Origin: Hyposmocoma kahamanoa
Taxonomy: Eukaryota; Arthropoda; Insecta; Lepidoptera; Cosmopterigidae
Assembly (NCBI RefSeq): GCF_003589595.1
Contig: NW_020653337.1
Span: 5,402,055 to 5,466,054, forward strand
DNA: 64,000 nucleotides
Direction: 5' to 3'
The position numbers and the translations under genes were made by a program. The notes beneath the pieces were generated by a model. It was not told the origin of the DNA and did no database searches. It was given only the letters and a program-made list of their open reading frames with translations. Shown in pieces: positions 44,495-55,814 of the stretch. Position 1 is the stretch's first letter, and every line of letters begins with the position of its first letter.

Positions 44495-44695
44495 ACATGC
44501 CAGACAACCACACCAATAGCTTGGTCTCAAACTAGGAAATTCCCAGTAAATCACTCTGGGACACTTTCCAGAACACCGAGAACAGAACCTATTTAGAAAA
44601 GTTCATATTCCAAATTGGTCCTACCGGCAATCGACTCTGGAACCTCCTCATCCAATGCCCACCATGCAAACCTTTGGACCACCGAGGTCGTCAAA
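44495..44695 (-). repeat. SINE-D copy, best preserved head
   Basis: Minus strand starts CGACCTCGGTGGTCCAAAGG, with GATTGCCGGTAGGACCAAT (B-box region) and TTCTCGGTGTTCTGGAAAG, ending TTTGAGACCAAGCTATTGG. The head is tRNA-like. Confidence 0.65.
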
Positions 44696-44699
44696 ATAT

Positions 44700-45345
44700 T
44701 TAATATGGTTGGTCCAATTTACTTTTAATCAAGAACGCCTAAAATTCACAACATCTCAATAAAACAAATATTTTAAAACATATCTTGGTAAGGTACTTTA
44801 ATAATAATATATAATTTTAGTTCACTGTTTTTTTTATTTCAATTATTATAATATTATTGCTATTTGTATTCCCGAGTCAACCCCTGTCGTAACAAAATCG
44901 CCGCCCATTTATTATTCAGTAGCATCCGTGTGCGTCTCGGACGCAATCAGTATTTTTAATAATAAATGTCCGGGCACGGCGATGATTGTGCGCCCCACGA
45001 GATTGCTTGAAGATTTCCTGAGTACAGACCTGGTGGATTTATGTTGTCATTATTGGTACACGCCGAAGGTTTACTGGATTTTCCTTGGTATTCGTTACAA
45101 TAAGAAGATTGCAAAAATCATTCTTATTATATCAAGTACAAAACCTCATTAAAAAGAATATACTTATTATTATAGAAGTACTTATTTACGTTTAAGTACA
45201 TTTTATTAATATATTGTAACAAAATTGTTTACTCATGATTAATCAAGATGTTTATATTCTAGAGTAGAACTAGTAATAATGTTTAAGCTTTTGTTAAGGA
45301 GTGAATGTAAACTGTTTTGTACATCTGATAAATAAAAAATATTTA
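44700..45345. other. No gene recognised
   Basis: A 74-codon frame at 44928-45152 has no domain I can name. AT-rich remainder. Confidence 0.35.
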
Positions 45346-45359
45346 TATATAAATATTAA

Positions 45360-45530
45360 ACAACATCACATATGTTGCTCTGATCTCAAAGTTAGTAACG
45401 CGTACCGCAAACACCCAGGCCTGAGACAATACTAGAAACGTTAGTTTGCTACATTGACCAGGCGATCGGGGGCTAGATCGAACCCGGGGTCTCGAAGACG
45501 ACGATACCGTGAAAACCGATATTTTTTTAT
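45360..45530 (-). repeat. Possible tRNA-like SINE piece, unassigned
   Basis: Minus strand has GACCCCGGGTTCGATCTAGC (B-box-like) followed by CCCCGATCGCCTGGTCAATG. Only one copy is seen here, so the call rests on the B-box alone. Confidence 0.3.
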
Positions 45531-45589
45531 ACAAATGTAAGTGCGCATTTAACCTCCATCGCTACTGATGGAAAGTGACGATGAGGTCA

Positions 45590-45740
45590 ACGATGGAGTA
45601 TGCACACCTTAATAATGCCTATTCACTCTCGCCTTGAAAAGGTCAAAGTTATAACGTTCAGGGAATAAGTCTGCAGGCAGGGAATTCCACTCCATAGCCG
45701 TTCGCCATATAAATGTGGAAGCTTAACGCTTCGTGCGAAT
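45590..45740. repeat. Rep-F copy
   Basis: AATGCCTATTCACTCTCGCC, TGAAAAGGTCAAAGTTATAAC, GGGAATAAGTCTGCAGGCAG, CCATATAAATGTGGAAGC. Longest of the three Rep-F pieces. Confidence 0.6.
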
Positions 45741-45959
45741 CTTTGGAATATCCACAACATAGGGGTGGAAGTCAAGCCTCCATCTAGGCCTCCGATGATG
45801 GAAAGGGGAAGGCGGAATTAAATCGTGTACAGTCGCACAGTCTCCTTGATATATCTTGTAAAATGTAAGCCACTCGATCTTGGAGCTCGTCAACCTTCTG
45901 AAATGATAATGAATTTCTAATATTATTTTCTTGGCGCACGAAAACGGTTCACCTTCATC

Positions 45960-46135
45960 ATGAACTCCTTTATACATCCCACTGCTGGGCAGGAGTCTCC
46001 TCTCAGGCGAGGATTTCGGCCATATTCCGTGACGTTGGCCCAATGTGGTCTTCACACGTTTGCCGAGGGTTGTGCACCTTCGTTGACGTGCAGATTTATC
46101 AAATTCATATTTTCCTTCACCGAAACCTGCATTAA
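45960..46135 (-). repeat. SINE-L body fragment
   Basis: CATCCCACTGCTGGGCAGGAG, TCTCCTCTCAGGCGAGGAT, CACACGTTTGCCGAGGGTTG and TTGACGTGCAGATTTATC are the distal SINE-L body on the minus strand. The overlapping frames are repeat-derived. Confidence 0.7.
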
Positions 46136-46149
46136 GGGCAATTTACAAT

Positions 46150-46700
46150 CTGGACCCCAGAGTCTCTTTGAGAGATAAGTTTAAAGAGATTCACATTCTT
46201 ACACTAGCGTCACAGTACATTTACGAACGTATTATTATGTAGGAAAAGTTTTTTTTTTTTAAATAGACAGACGTAACATTAACACGAGAAATAAAAATAA
46301 ACTAGCTGGTCTTGACAGTCGTTTGTACAAAGTCATAAATTATTTTAAGGGGCAATGTATGAGATTCTATAATAAGATTCCGGTTGATGTTCAAAATTTG
46401 CCATTTACAATGTTTAAAACTATAGTGTAACAAAAACTTTATACTCAAGGTTATTATGCAGCTTCTGCGTACTTGGATGACGAGAATCCGTGGCAGTGAC
46501 CCGATTAGCTCTTGCAGGTCAGGCAGTCTCAATCTAAGATGTTTGAAATAAATATTGCAAATGTATTTAAAAGAGCAAACCCTAGAGTTTCTCGCTCATT
46601 CTTCTCAGGGGACTCTGCGACTTACGAATGAGCAGAAAAGTTTAGTTAATATGACGATTTCAAGTGTAATTTGCTTACTTATAAATTACAGATAATTTGA
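46150..46700 (+). mobile_element. LINE-G 5'-truncated 3' end
   Basis: Begins with SLRDKFKEIHILTLASQYIY, the region after the RT. It continues NINTRNKNKLAGLDSRLYKV, CMRFYNKIPVDVQNLPF and, past an in-frame TAA, YYAASAYLDDENPWQ. The 3' UTR ends GACGATTTCAAGTGTAATTT. Frameshift and stop show a dead copy. Confidence 0.75.
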
Positions 46701-46724
46701 ATTTCGTTTTTAAAAGCTCACAGT

Positions 46725-46838
46725 AAATTTCAAATTCAATTTCGCACATGAATTCCGAGAATCTCAGAAGTGCCCGGATTCGAACCCACGACTTCTGCTC
46801 GAGCGGCGATAGGTCAAACCATTAGATTTCCACGGCTT
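46725..46838 (-). repeat. SINE-L head fragment
   Basis: Minus strand: GTCGTGGGTTCGAATCCGGG (B-box), CTGAGATTCTCGGAATTCATG, TGCGAAATTGAATTTGAAAT. The body is missing. Confidence 0.65.
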
Positions 46839-47174
46839 TTTTTAAACCAGTTGTGTAGATAACGGTTATGTATTGAATATTACATTTATAACGGGCCGTA
46901 GTAAAAATATGTGAACGATTTTATTAAGTCCATTACCCCATTTTATTAAATATAATATTAATCATAAAATTTTTATATGTAAAGAACATCGTATAAGCAA
47001 ATGACGCACAAAGATAATGTAAGATAGGCATACATACCTACACTATAGTAGGTATTAGCAAGTCAAGCACCTTTCACGCAAACGACTCCATGAACTCGCG
47101 AAATCGTGAGTCGATGACGTCATCGCACACTGAGTCAAATCAACCAATGGCCAATTTGAGCGCGCTCATCACAA

Positions 47175-47246
47175 GGTTCCATGGTGTAATGGTTAGCACT
47201 CTGGACTTTGAATCCAGCGATCCGAGTTCAAATCTCGGTGGAACCT
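47175..47246 (+). tRNA. tRNA-Gln(TTG)
   Basis: 72 nt with the standard D-loop GGTTAGCAC, anticodon TTG and GTTCAAATC T-arm. Downstream TGTCTTTTG supplies a short T-run. No flank similarity to the 43-44 kb pair noticed. Confidence 0.96.
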
Positions 47247-47414
47247 GTCTTTTGAATTTCTTGTTTATTTGATGTTGCTATTGTTATTATTCATTTATTT
47301 AATGACTAATTATGCGATAATTAACAAAATATTGGTTAATACGACAATATTGTATTAAAACGTTTTTAGAAGACGATATACGATCGTCGGCCTACTACAT
47401 GTCATTGTGCACAG

Positions 47415-47530
47415 GTTTCCTTTCAAAGTGTTTTAACCATTTTATGTTTTTCTTTATCGTAAGTGAGAGGTGTTGCTACTAAACAATCATAAACATACGA
47501 AGGTAACATAGAAATGCAATAGATACACGC
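47415..47530 (-). repeat. SINE-L fragment, weak
   Basis: GCACAGGTTTCCTTTCAAAG, TTTTCTTTATCGTAAGTGAG and ACATACGAAGGTAACATAG loosely follow the SINE-L body. Confidence 0.4.
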
Positions 47531-47689
47531 CATCAAAGGGAATCGAAGCGACTTATCGTAAACGACATTTTTACCTAAACAGCATTTTTTATTGCAAATG
47601 ATATTTTAAACTATAACGGATAAGGTTTATTACCTGTCTATTGATAACTGTTTGTTTCCTTAAATAAATTAAAAAAAGACGCGGGATGA

Positions 47690-47820
47690 CATGGATAAGA
47701 AAGGTGCGAGTTTGGAGATGACGGCTGATAGGGGAGAGTGGAAGAAAAATACATGTTGTGCCGACCCAACTGAGCGTGCGATAAGGACAGAAAGAAAAAG
47801 AAGAAGAAGAAGAAGTTACA
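47690..47820 (+). mobile_element. RTE-type LINE 3' end, short
   Basis: GATGACATGGATAAGAAAGG, ATGACGGCTGATAGGGGAG, AGTGGAAGAAAAATACATG and TGTGCCGACCCAACTGAG match 19225-19310. Ends in (GAA)n. Confidence 0.75.
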
Positions 47821-47863
47821 GCAAAAGCTAAGTTTAACTTAGCTCAACTGTTTTTCTTTTTCA

Positions 47864-48166
47864 TTTTTTTACTATAACAAGCGACGGGACGAACAAGTCG
47901 AGCGCCTGATGATAAGCGACACGCCTATCCATAACAGTTGCAGTGCCACTCAGAGCTTTAAATCGCTAAGATCTTAGGGGCACTGCCACTGCGCCAGTCA
48001 CCCTGAAACATAATTTGACAAGTCCCATGTGCCTGTAATTTCACCAGCACCATTAATCTTCCAAACCAGAACGCAGTAATGCCGACATTACTGCTTGGCG
48101 GCAGAAATAGGTAAGGTGGCAGTACTTCCATCGACGAACTCTTTCACAAGGAGCTCTACTGCTACT
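47864..48166 (-). repeat. Rep-A copy, full length
   Basis: ACTATAACAAGCGACGGGAC through TGGCGGCAGAAATAGGTAAG to AAGGAGCTCTACTGCTACT. One of the most complete copies. Confidence 0.85.
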
Positions 48167-48169
48167 AAA

Positions 48170-48765
48170 ATTATTATATTTTAGTGTAAGCGACAGATAT
48201 CTTATACAATATTTAAAAATCATAACGTAAGCGACCCCACTTGTTATTGCAACCGACATAGGATATCACGATTTCGTCATTTACTGTAAACAATATTGTT
48301 GCATATTCTTAATCGCCTGAAAGCCACAAATATCTATAAATAGAGAAATGCAAAAATATTGTAAGCTCCAAAAGAATCTTAATATTAAAAAAAATAGCTG
48401 TTACACAATTGATTACGAAATTCATTGTTAGTTATATTAAAATTCAATTAAGTTTTTACATTTATATTTAGAAATATTTGAAAAGAACCATCTCCTGTAA
48501 CTGTACTTTTATATGCTGTTTAGGTACCACAATTACTTGAACCACGACTGACGTGTTACAATTGCAATTCAGGTTTTTCTAAAACTAGTTTTGAATTTAC
48601 TTCAAGCTTGCGCGACATATTGCCGTTTCACTTATTTGCATTCGTTTGCTATTTGCTACCTATCTCTTTCACTCTTACTACGACTTATTATCCTGGGAGC
48701 TCCTGCAGGTTTCTAACTACATTAAAGTCTTTTGTTTCATCAAAACAAAACTTGAAACAGCATGT
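48170..48765. other. No gene recognised
   Basis: AT-rich; nothing identified apart from possible upstream remains of the next LINE. Confidence 0.35.
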
Positions 48766-48769
48766 TAAT

Positions 48770-49262
48770 GGGCCGTTTAATACACCTTTGAGAGATAAGT
48801 TTAAAAAAAAAAAACATTTTTACACTAACGTCAAAGTACATTTATGAAAATGTAGTTTGTGTTCAAAATAGTCATTTTTTGACGAAAATAGTGACAGACG
48901 TAACATTAATATGAGGAATAAAAATAAATTGGCTAATATTGATAGTCGTCGTCACAAAATCTTAAATTCATACAGGGGGCAATGTATATACGTTCTACAA
49001 TAAGATTCCGGCTGATATTCAAAACTTACCATTCACTAAGTTTAAAACTATGCAGCTTCTGCGTATTTGGAAGACAAAAATCCGTGGTAGTGACCCGTTT
49101 AGTTTTTGCATGTAGTCTCGATCTATGATGTTTCAAATAAATAGGTATTGTTAATGAGAAATTTGTAACATAAATATATATTTACAAAGAGCAACTCCTA
49201 CAGTTTCTTACTCATTCTTCTCAGAGGAATCTGTCTTACAAATAGAGTAGAGTTTAATCAAT
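48770..49262 (+). mobile_element. LINE-G 5'-truncated 3' end with internal deletion
   Basis: LRDKFKKKKHFYTNVKVHL, then NINMRNKNKLANIDSR and IRFYNKIPADIQNLPFTKF (frame-shifted around 48985). About 45 bp are missing before GCAGCTTCTGCGTATTTGG. The 3' UTR matches the other LINE-G copies. Confidence 0.7.
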
Positions 49263-49290
49263 ATGATGAGAAGTAACACTGTTGCAAATA

Positions 49291-49476
49291 TTTTTTTTAT
49301 AACATCAAGTGACGGGACGAACAAGTCGTGCGCGTGATGGTAAGTTACACGCCTGTCCATAACAGTTACAGTGCCACTCCTGAGCTTTAAATTGCAGAAA
49401 AGATCAGAGGGGCACTACCACTACGCCCGTTACCCTGAGACATAATTTGACAAGTCCCATGTAAATTGCCTGTAAT
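49291..49476 (-). repeat. Rep-A copy, truncated
   Basis: TTTTTTTTATAACATCAAGTG through TGACAAGTCCCATGTAAATTG. The far end is missing and a SINE-C piece follows. Confidence 0.75.
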
Positions 49477-49504
49477 ATTGAGAAATTCGTGAGTCCGCTG
49501 ATTC

Positions 49505-49600
49505 GTTCCGTGGGTCAGTTGGCATAGTGCCTGACACGGTTTGCTAGAAGGAATTTTTCGATCTTTGTATTAGTATAATATATAATAACAAATTAGTGGA
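49505..49600 (+). repeat. SINE-C copy with deletion
   Basis: TTCCGTGGGTCAGTTGGCAT, GACACGGTTTGCTAGAAGG, then AATTTTTCGATCTTTGTATT. The B-box region is deleted. Confidence 0.65.
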
Positions 49601-50285
49601 CTAATTTCACAAAAAATAAAAATTTAATATAAGACATGTAAATATATCAATGAATAAAAATGCCACGTCACCATATAGTCTCCTTGTTTCCAAAAAGACG
49701 AGCTCTTTATTAACTGAAAATGTTGTAACAAAAACGTTACTTCTCTCCAAGGCTCGTTTGTGCCAAAAACAAAGCGAATTCAAACGGAAGGCTTGGTGAC
49801 CCGTAAGTCGTACCCAATTTCATCACAGCAAATATCACTTTCCAATACACCACCCACCCCACCTACCCCTACCTAACCTACCCCTGTACAATACGCGTCA
49901 TGATCAAATTTATTCAAATTGTACCATGTCGCCACCGCACTATGGCGACACCTGCTTTAAATTGCCAACCATCGAAATACAACTCAAACTGGCGAGTAAT
50001 AAAGTGCAAAATTGTTCGGGAATGGCAAGTCAATTCGAAAGAGCAAGGTATGATCATAGATAGAAATAGTCTTATCCCAGAATTGCGTTCAGGATTGAGT
50101 CTCGATGAGCTTGTGTGTGCTTCTATATCGCAAAGTTTAAATAACTAACTTTATTACAAATACCACTTCAGCAGTAATACTGCTTACAAAATATACGAAA
50201 CGCTATTATAGAATTTGAAAATAAGGTAAAAGTTGTACAAAATTTGTGACTGAATGAGCACTCAGAAAAATTAGCAAAGTCTGCT
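49601..50285. other. No gene recognised; unassigned 82-codon frame
   Basis: An ATG frame at 49900-50148 has no recognisable domain or family. A C-rich patch CCACCCACCCCACCTACCCC lies at 49851-49875. Confidence 0.3.
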
Positions 50286-50289
50286 AGTT

Positions 50290-50410
50290 AGTTCCGTAGC
50301 TTAGTTGGTATAGGGTCTGGCACAGTTTGCTGGAAGACGTTGATTCGGATCCAGCCGGATCGAAGAACTTTTCTAAGTGTTCGTTCTTTGTTTTAATAAT
50401 TATAACAAAC
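50290..50410 (+). repeat. SINE-C copy
   Basis: TTCCGTAGCTTAGTTGGTAT (A-box), TTGATTCGGATCCAGCCGG (B-box, mutated), TCGAAGAACTTTTCTAAGTG, TTCGTTCTTTGTTTTAAT. Confidence 0.7.
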
Positions 50411-50739
50411 TAGTGGAGTAATTTCACAAAAAAATAATAGAACGTCATGATGGCCAAACACCGTGACATTCAATAAAACCCGTGAATTAGGGTTTCCCTA
50501 GTGCGGGACTATGAGTGTAACGTTATCATTAACACATTATGTAATTGTATAAATTAAAATCAATTAAACAATAACACTGATTAATGCCTAGTGGAATTTT
50601 ATTATACAAGCTTGTTATAATTATTTCACAATCGAAAAGCCACTTGACACCTTTCTCTCGTGACGTTAATGGTAATCAAAAGCAGTGAGAGCTGGTAGTT
50701 TAGTTGAAGAACACTTTATTAGATAATAATGCGCACACA

Positions 50740-50925
50740 CTCATAGCTCCGCACTAAGGAAACCCTGTATCGCGGGTGCAATGGATACATACATAGACAA
50801 CCAGTAATTACACCCGAGAGAAATAAATGTAGGCCATACAAATATTTCTTCCGGCATGGGAATTGAATCCGGGACCTCTAGCGTGGCAGTCCAGTGTGGT
50901 AACCGTTCGGCCACGGAGGCAGTTA
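50740..50925 (-). repeat. SINE-H copy
   Basis: Minus strand begins GCCTCCGTGGCCGAACGGTT, with GTCCCGGATTCAATTCCCAT (B-box), AAATATTTGTATGGCCTACA, and ends CGCGATACAGGGTTTCCTTAG. Nearly identical plan at 55815-56025. Confidence 0.7.
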
Positions 50926-51009
50926 GTTAATTTATTAGTTAGTTAGTGAATGTGACAATGACTGTAATTTCTGTCTTGTGTATATTTGTGAACTTAGCAA
51001 AACCTGTCA

Positions 51010-51112
51010 TTAACAGTGAAGGTAAATATCATGATGAAACCTGCTCATCGAAGAACGTTTCGTGCCCGTGCCCAGCAGTGGGACGTATGATGAAATGATG
51101 ATTATGAAGCGA
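51010..51112 (+). repeat. SINE-L tail fragment
   Basis: GAAGGTAAATATCATGATGAAA, CGTGCCCAGCAGTGGGACGT and ATGATGAAATGATGATTATG. Confidence 0.65.
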
Positions 51113-51590
51113 CAGCAAACTAAAATAAAATTAGAACACAGATTATTCACATAAACAAAATAAAGTAAAATTACTACAAATAAACTCATAATCTTCCTAG
51201 AATACGTTTCTCAGCTCTACACAACATTCGGTTCTTCGTAGCAGAGGTTCAAAATGTTATTTTTTTACTCACAAAAAATATTATCTTCTATTGTTCTAGT
51301 ATTAAAGTTGATAATACTTTAACAAGAGAACGAAGGGGTGGAGAGAGAAAATGTGAATGCATCTGTGAATATCAGCTCTCTGAAAGCTAGTCGACGTGAT
51401 CTTTTGTCATCGTCAATACTTCCTATTTGAAAGTAAATGCTGCATTTTATACGTCTAAAACACTCTATAAGTTTTTAAAACAGGTGCTTTGCTCTCAGTC
51501 CTTAAACTTTTGTCAATTTAAATCCGACTTTTCATACCAACACTATCACTGACTTATATAGTATTAGTTAACCTATTTATAGTCACACAG
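51113..51590. other. No gene recognised
   Basis: AT-rich; nothing identified. Confidence 0.4.
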
Positions 51591-51591
51591 A

Positions 51592-51778
51592 TGGGCACAG
51601 CCCACTCGTTTTGAGAGAGCTTAGGGTATAGTTCCCACGCGAGCCCACTGCGGACATGAAACTTCACACACATTGCTTTGCCTTTCAGATTGCGTGTCAG
51701 AGGTGCAAGCTTGGATTCGAACCTAAGACCCTCTGCTTGAGTGACGGTACAGTGAAACCATTAAGCTGCCATGGCCTA
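51592..51778 (-). repeat. SINE-L-like copy, diverged
   Basis: GGGTCTTAGGTTCGAATCC head on the minus strand, TGACACGCAATCTGAAAGGC, and a body ending AACGAGTGGGCTGTGCCCAT. Confidence 0.5.
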
Positions 51779-51779
51779 C

Positions 51780-52500
51780 AAAACATAATTTTACTGCTTA
51801 CTTCCAAAAATCAAGTGTTTTTCATTTCATGAAAAAATGACTCTAAAATATGTTTGTGTATGTAGGTATCTATATTATAATGTACGCTATACACGCTCTA
51901 ACTTACCATGTATCATGCCATCTAAACTCTAAAGAGACGTTCACCACTTCCTTGAATTTTCCATACCGCATTATAGGACCAAAGACTCTGTCAACCCAAA
52001 ACCAACAAAAAAATAACCAAATTCAAATTCGATCCGATACTGAACCCACCAAGAGTACTATTATGTAAATTGACCAAGATTACTACGTCTCGGCGACGGA
52101 ATATCATAATGGCTTCCGCTGCTACGATTGGACCGGTAGGGCGCGTAACTCAATACGCAACTTGGACCATCTTATTTTGGACGTTCTTACATTTTAGTGA
52201 AGTGCTTCGTCTTCACATCGATAGATAAAGATCGATCGATAAAACAAAATAACTTCGAAAGAATGTCACTAAGCCGCTCTATATCTGCGAGAGGCGTTTG
52301 GTTTTTCATCTGGTAGTAGTTTACAGTAGGAAAGTTGTTAAGACATCTTACGTCATCGATACTATGACAAATCGCACAAAGAATCAGAAAACTGAATAGT
52401 TTGAAAATATTACTAATTTTTTTACCACTATAATTAACTTAAATGACTCTAAAATATATTTTTGTATATATCTATATTATAATGTACGCTATATACTCTC
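51780..52500. other. No gene recognised
   Basis: ATAATGTACGCTATACACGC with TCTAACTTACCATGTATCAT (51875-51915) recurs at 52480-52515, a short direct repeat around 600 bp apart. Otherwise unassigned. Confidence 0.4.
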
Positions 52501-52519
52501 TAACTTACCATGTGTAATG

Positions 52520-52695
52520 CCCTCTAAAGAGCCCTTTACCACCGACCGGAGACCACGAACCAGAGGGCGTTTAGTGAGACGGCCCCCTACTAGATGGACG
52601 GATAACCTGGTAAGGGTGGCGGGTAACCGATGGGTGCATGTTGCATGCAAGTGGACGTCTTCCGGCTGATATGATGATGATGGTGATGATGATAA
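52520..52695 (+). mobile_element. LINE C-terminal scrap
   Basis: Reads TDRRPRTRGRLVRRPPTRWT then DNLVRVAGNRWVHVACKW. This is the RPPTRWTDDL..VAG.W pattern at the C-terminus of moth LINE proteins. It is followed by a (GAT)n-like tail. Confidence 0.65.
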
Positions 52696-52820
52696 ATGAC
52701 GTCATCTGATACCAAAATAATACTTACTAATGGCATCTCTCTCACAGAAAGTAGCAGACGGTTTGAAAGGTGATGCCCAAATTAAAAGACTGAGCAGAAT
52801 ACGTGTCAGCTCTAACAGCC

Positions 52821-53070
52821 TTTTTTTATAATATCAAGTGACGGGACGGACAACTCATGCGCCTGATGGTAAGCTACACGACTATCCATAAAAGTTGTTG
52901 CAGTGGCACTGCTACTGCTGTTGACAAATCCCACGTGCCTGTAACATCACCAGCCCCTATACCCTTTAAAACCGGAACGCAGTAATGCTAACATTACTAC
53001 TTGGCGGCAGAAATAGATACCGTGGCAGTACTTCCCTGGATGAACTCTTTCGCAAGGAACTCTACTGCTA
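52821..53070 (-). repeat. Rep-A copy with internal deletion
   Basis: ATAATATCAAGTGACGGGAC and CTTGGCGGCAGAAATAGATAC are present. The CAGAGCTTTAAATCGCAAAG block is gone. Confidence 0.75.
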
Positions 53071-53074
53071 GGTG

Positions 53075-54235
53075 AAGTGATAGGAGCACTAGGAGCCTCC
53101 TATCTCCTGAAGATACATTATATGGAGAAATGAGTACCCTATGTGACACTTAGATAATAAATCTTACAAAATCTCTAATACACTAACATAGAATTACCTA
53201 TCTAGTCTGAAATGACGTTTTCCAGTATCAAAAGTACCGGTATCAAAAAAAAAATTAAGAATTGTCACTATCTAAAATAAATAAAAATATTATTGTTATA
53301 TTATATCATTCTTCTTAATAGGCTTAGAGCGCTTTCCCGTGGTACGATTTGACATAATACGTTTTCTATACATATGTTACCCCATTTAAATACCACCATT
53401 ACTATAAAGCAATCAGTTCATATAGGGTTTTGTTCCAAATTAAGGGCTAAAGGAGCTAGCCAATTGACAGGCATCCAATATGTCCAGTTATGATCTTCTC
53501 ATGGCCGTCAAAGTATTTAATATATTAAAGCACTAGCAAATGTTTACATTCAGATAGCAGCATCTATTTATCAATGTCTACTGAATACCTGCCATAAACA
53601 TTAGCAGATAAGGCGAACCTTATTAGTATATTATATTAGTTTCTTAAAACTGATTAGAAATTTTGCAAGCTGTCGATGGTAATTCATCCATCTCTATCCT
53701 CCTGGAGCTCCCCGAAAACTGTAAACGGATTCGACGTCTCAACTAAGCAACAGTTTTAAAGTGTCCCCGCCTTCCTAATTCGATTCCGATGCGTCGCAAA
53801 CTCTCACCGGCGCCATCTTTATGTAAATTCAACCACCAACATAACTTCGCTATCGACGAAACTTGGTACTACATCTTCTCTTTAGCATTTCTCAAAGAGT
53901 TGTCTGTTGTAACAAAAGCAAATTTAAGTTTGCAAGTTGAATTTTCCCAAGACACTTGGCTTCAATGATGTCGTGACGGTTTTTTTAATGTTCGACAGAT
54001 ATGTATGTAAAGTTGATTTGTTAAGGCTTCAAGGGGATGATATGTACTCGAATATCTTTGTTTTACACGTCGAAGGCTATATAGTAAGGTTTATTTGTAA
54101 ATTAAATTTCAGTTTATGGTCTGGTGGGATCACCGACCATAAGATTTTGTGCGTCCTTTGATGTCGCAGTAAAACGCTATCACACCTGTTTAGGCAAAGT
54201 TCCATAGAAACGTTCGTCTAATAATGGTTTATATG
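53075..54235. other. No gene recognised
   Basis: AT-rich, with a GC-richer part at 53690-53830 (CTCACCGGCGCCATCTTTATG). The plus-strand 74-codon frame at 53937-54161 is unassigned. Confidence 0.35.
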
Positions 54236-54239
54236 ACTT

Positions 54240-54680
54240 CGGTGGTCTAACAGTCATTAGTAGCAAAGATTGAAAAGAACTGCTGAGCAAGGTTACTGTT
54301 TAAAGATAAAATTACACAATGAACTGCCACTGACTACATCCGAATTGCCCGAGTTAGAATTCAAAAAAAAGATAAAAAAAAATTAATTGTAAATCCATTC
54401 TATAAAGTTGACGAATATTTTGACCCTATGCATTAAAAAAATGTTCATTCTTTTATGACATTTAATGTATCTATTGTTAATTTATTACTTATGCAGTTTA
54501 TTTCATAGCAATATATTATTATTTTAGTTGTGGGTGTATGTGTAAATCTTTAAATTTAGTTATGTAATACATTAAGTATTAGTAGCGATTAACTTTGATA
54601 AGATAAGAAATTTTGTACTATTGATGTGCTAAATGTTACGAGCTTGTGACGTGGCAAATAAAGAATTTGAATTTGAATTT
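54240..54680 (+). mobile_element. LINE C-terminal piece and 3' UTR
   Basis: VKLHNELPLTTSELPELEF-like codons appear across frame breaks (TTAGAATTCAAAAAAAAGAT). Then comes NPFYKVDEYFDPMH and a stop at about 54435. The 3' UTR ends GTGACGTGGCAAATAAAG and a (GAATTT)n tail. Confidence 0.65.
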
Positions 54681-54714
54681 AGAAAACTTTTAACAACGAA
54701 CTTTTTTAATTTTT

Positions 54715-55015
54715 TTTTGGCGTAGGTGTTCTGAGTCGGATTCATACTGACAATTCGACAAAGGTCGTCACTACATTCTTTTCTGCCGCCGTTAGTTGAA
54801 AGAGGCTTTTTTTCTTTTATAACCCTATACTGTCCCAATGCTGGGCAAAGGTCTCCGTCCCCTCTATCCACATCAGTGTGTTTTGAGCCACTGAGGTCCA
54901 GTCTTTTAGGTGCGCGTCTAGCTCCTCTCCATCAAGGCTTTGGCGTGCGATATGGTCGTTTTCCGTCTTTGGGAATCCATTCTGTGCTGGCCTTCGCCCA
55001 CGACTCATGCGATAT
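54715..55015 (-). mobile_element. Dead LINE C-terminal piece
   Basis: Minus strand reads GRRPAQNGFPKTENDHIARQ ... DWTSVAQNTLMWIEGTETFA, then QHWDSIGL and stop. This resembles the C-terminus of moth LINE proteins. The sequence after the stop gives CCAGCATTGGGACAGTATAG. Confidence 0.6.
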
Positions 55016-55164
55016 GTGACAGACGTAACGTGGTGTAAAAAAAGGCTGATCTGTCACTATTTTTGCTTTTCCCTAGATAGATAAGGCAAGAAGTTAACGC
55101 AAAAAAATAGGTATTATTTTAATTTAATTTCATTAAATATTGTTTTCTCGGTTTGAATTTATGT

Positions 55165-55271
55165 CACAAGCGCCCTTTCAACTAACGGCGCGGCAGTATT
55201 CACGTAGACAAGTATTTATGTGGTCTGTGACGTAGACTGTCAAGTAAACATTTTTCATTAGGGCGCTTGAA
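55165..55271. repeat. Short inverted-repeat pair, possible small MITE
   Basis: AAGCGCCCT at 55168-55176 and AGGGCGCTT at 55260-55268 face each other about 100 bp apart. The arms are short and this may be chance. Confidence 0.35.
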
Positions 55272-55377
55272 AGAAAATGATATTTAACCATTATTATTAT
55301 AGTCATTTGTACATTATTTTCATTACAATGTCTATCAAGTATCTAGAAAGTTAGTATATAATAATTATTAATTCAAA

Positions 55378-55475
55378 GATCGAACACAAAGAAAAATTCC
55401 TTTGACCTAACAGAATTTGAACCCGTATCAGCCAAACCAGAGCTACCGCTCTACCAATTAGGCTGCAGATACGAG
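55378..55475 (-). repeat. SINE-C copy
   Basis: Minus strand: GCAGCCTAATTGGTAGAGCG (A-box), ACGGGTTCAAATTCTGTTAG (B-box), GGAATTTTTCTTTGTGTTCG. Full layout, diverged. Confidence 0.6.
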
Positions 55476-55589
55476 TTATAAATAAAAATAAAAATCATTT
55501 ATTTCGGGCGACAATGATCCATATCAAATAAATTACATTCAAATTGAAATTATATACCTGCAGTTATTATTACACACCTACAAAAAGTC

Positions 55590-55661
55590 AGGTTCCACCG
55601 AGATTTGAACTCGGATCGCTGGATTCAAAGTCCAGAGTGCTCACCATTACACCATGGAACC
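55590..55661 (-). tRNA. tRNA-Gln(TTG), D-loop variant
   Basis: 72 nt; identical to the gene at 44033, including the GGTGAGCAC D-loop. The 5' flank on the minus strand is CATCGG, as at 44033. T-run terminator TGACTTTTTG downstream. Confidence 0.95.
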
Positions 55662-55814
55662 GATGATACGCACAACTCCAATTATCACTTGTAATCGCTC
55701 TACAATAAATAATAAACATTTGAGTAAATGATATTATCATAACAAATGGTACGTATGTGATACGAATGAAGGACTTTGTAGATTTTTAATTAACGTCGGT
55801 AAATTGGTTTCTTT

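Noticed and set aside
50880..50925. tRNA-like GCCTCCGTGGCC head
   Set aside because: The same head with the same 150-bp non-tRNA body occurs at 55815-56025; SINE-H, not a tRNA gene.
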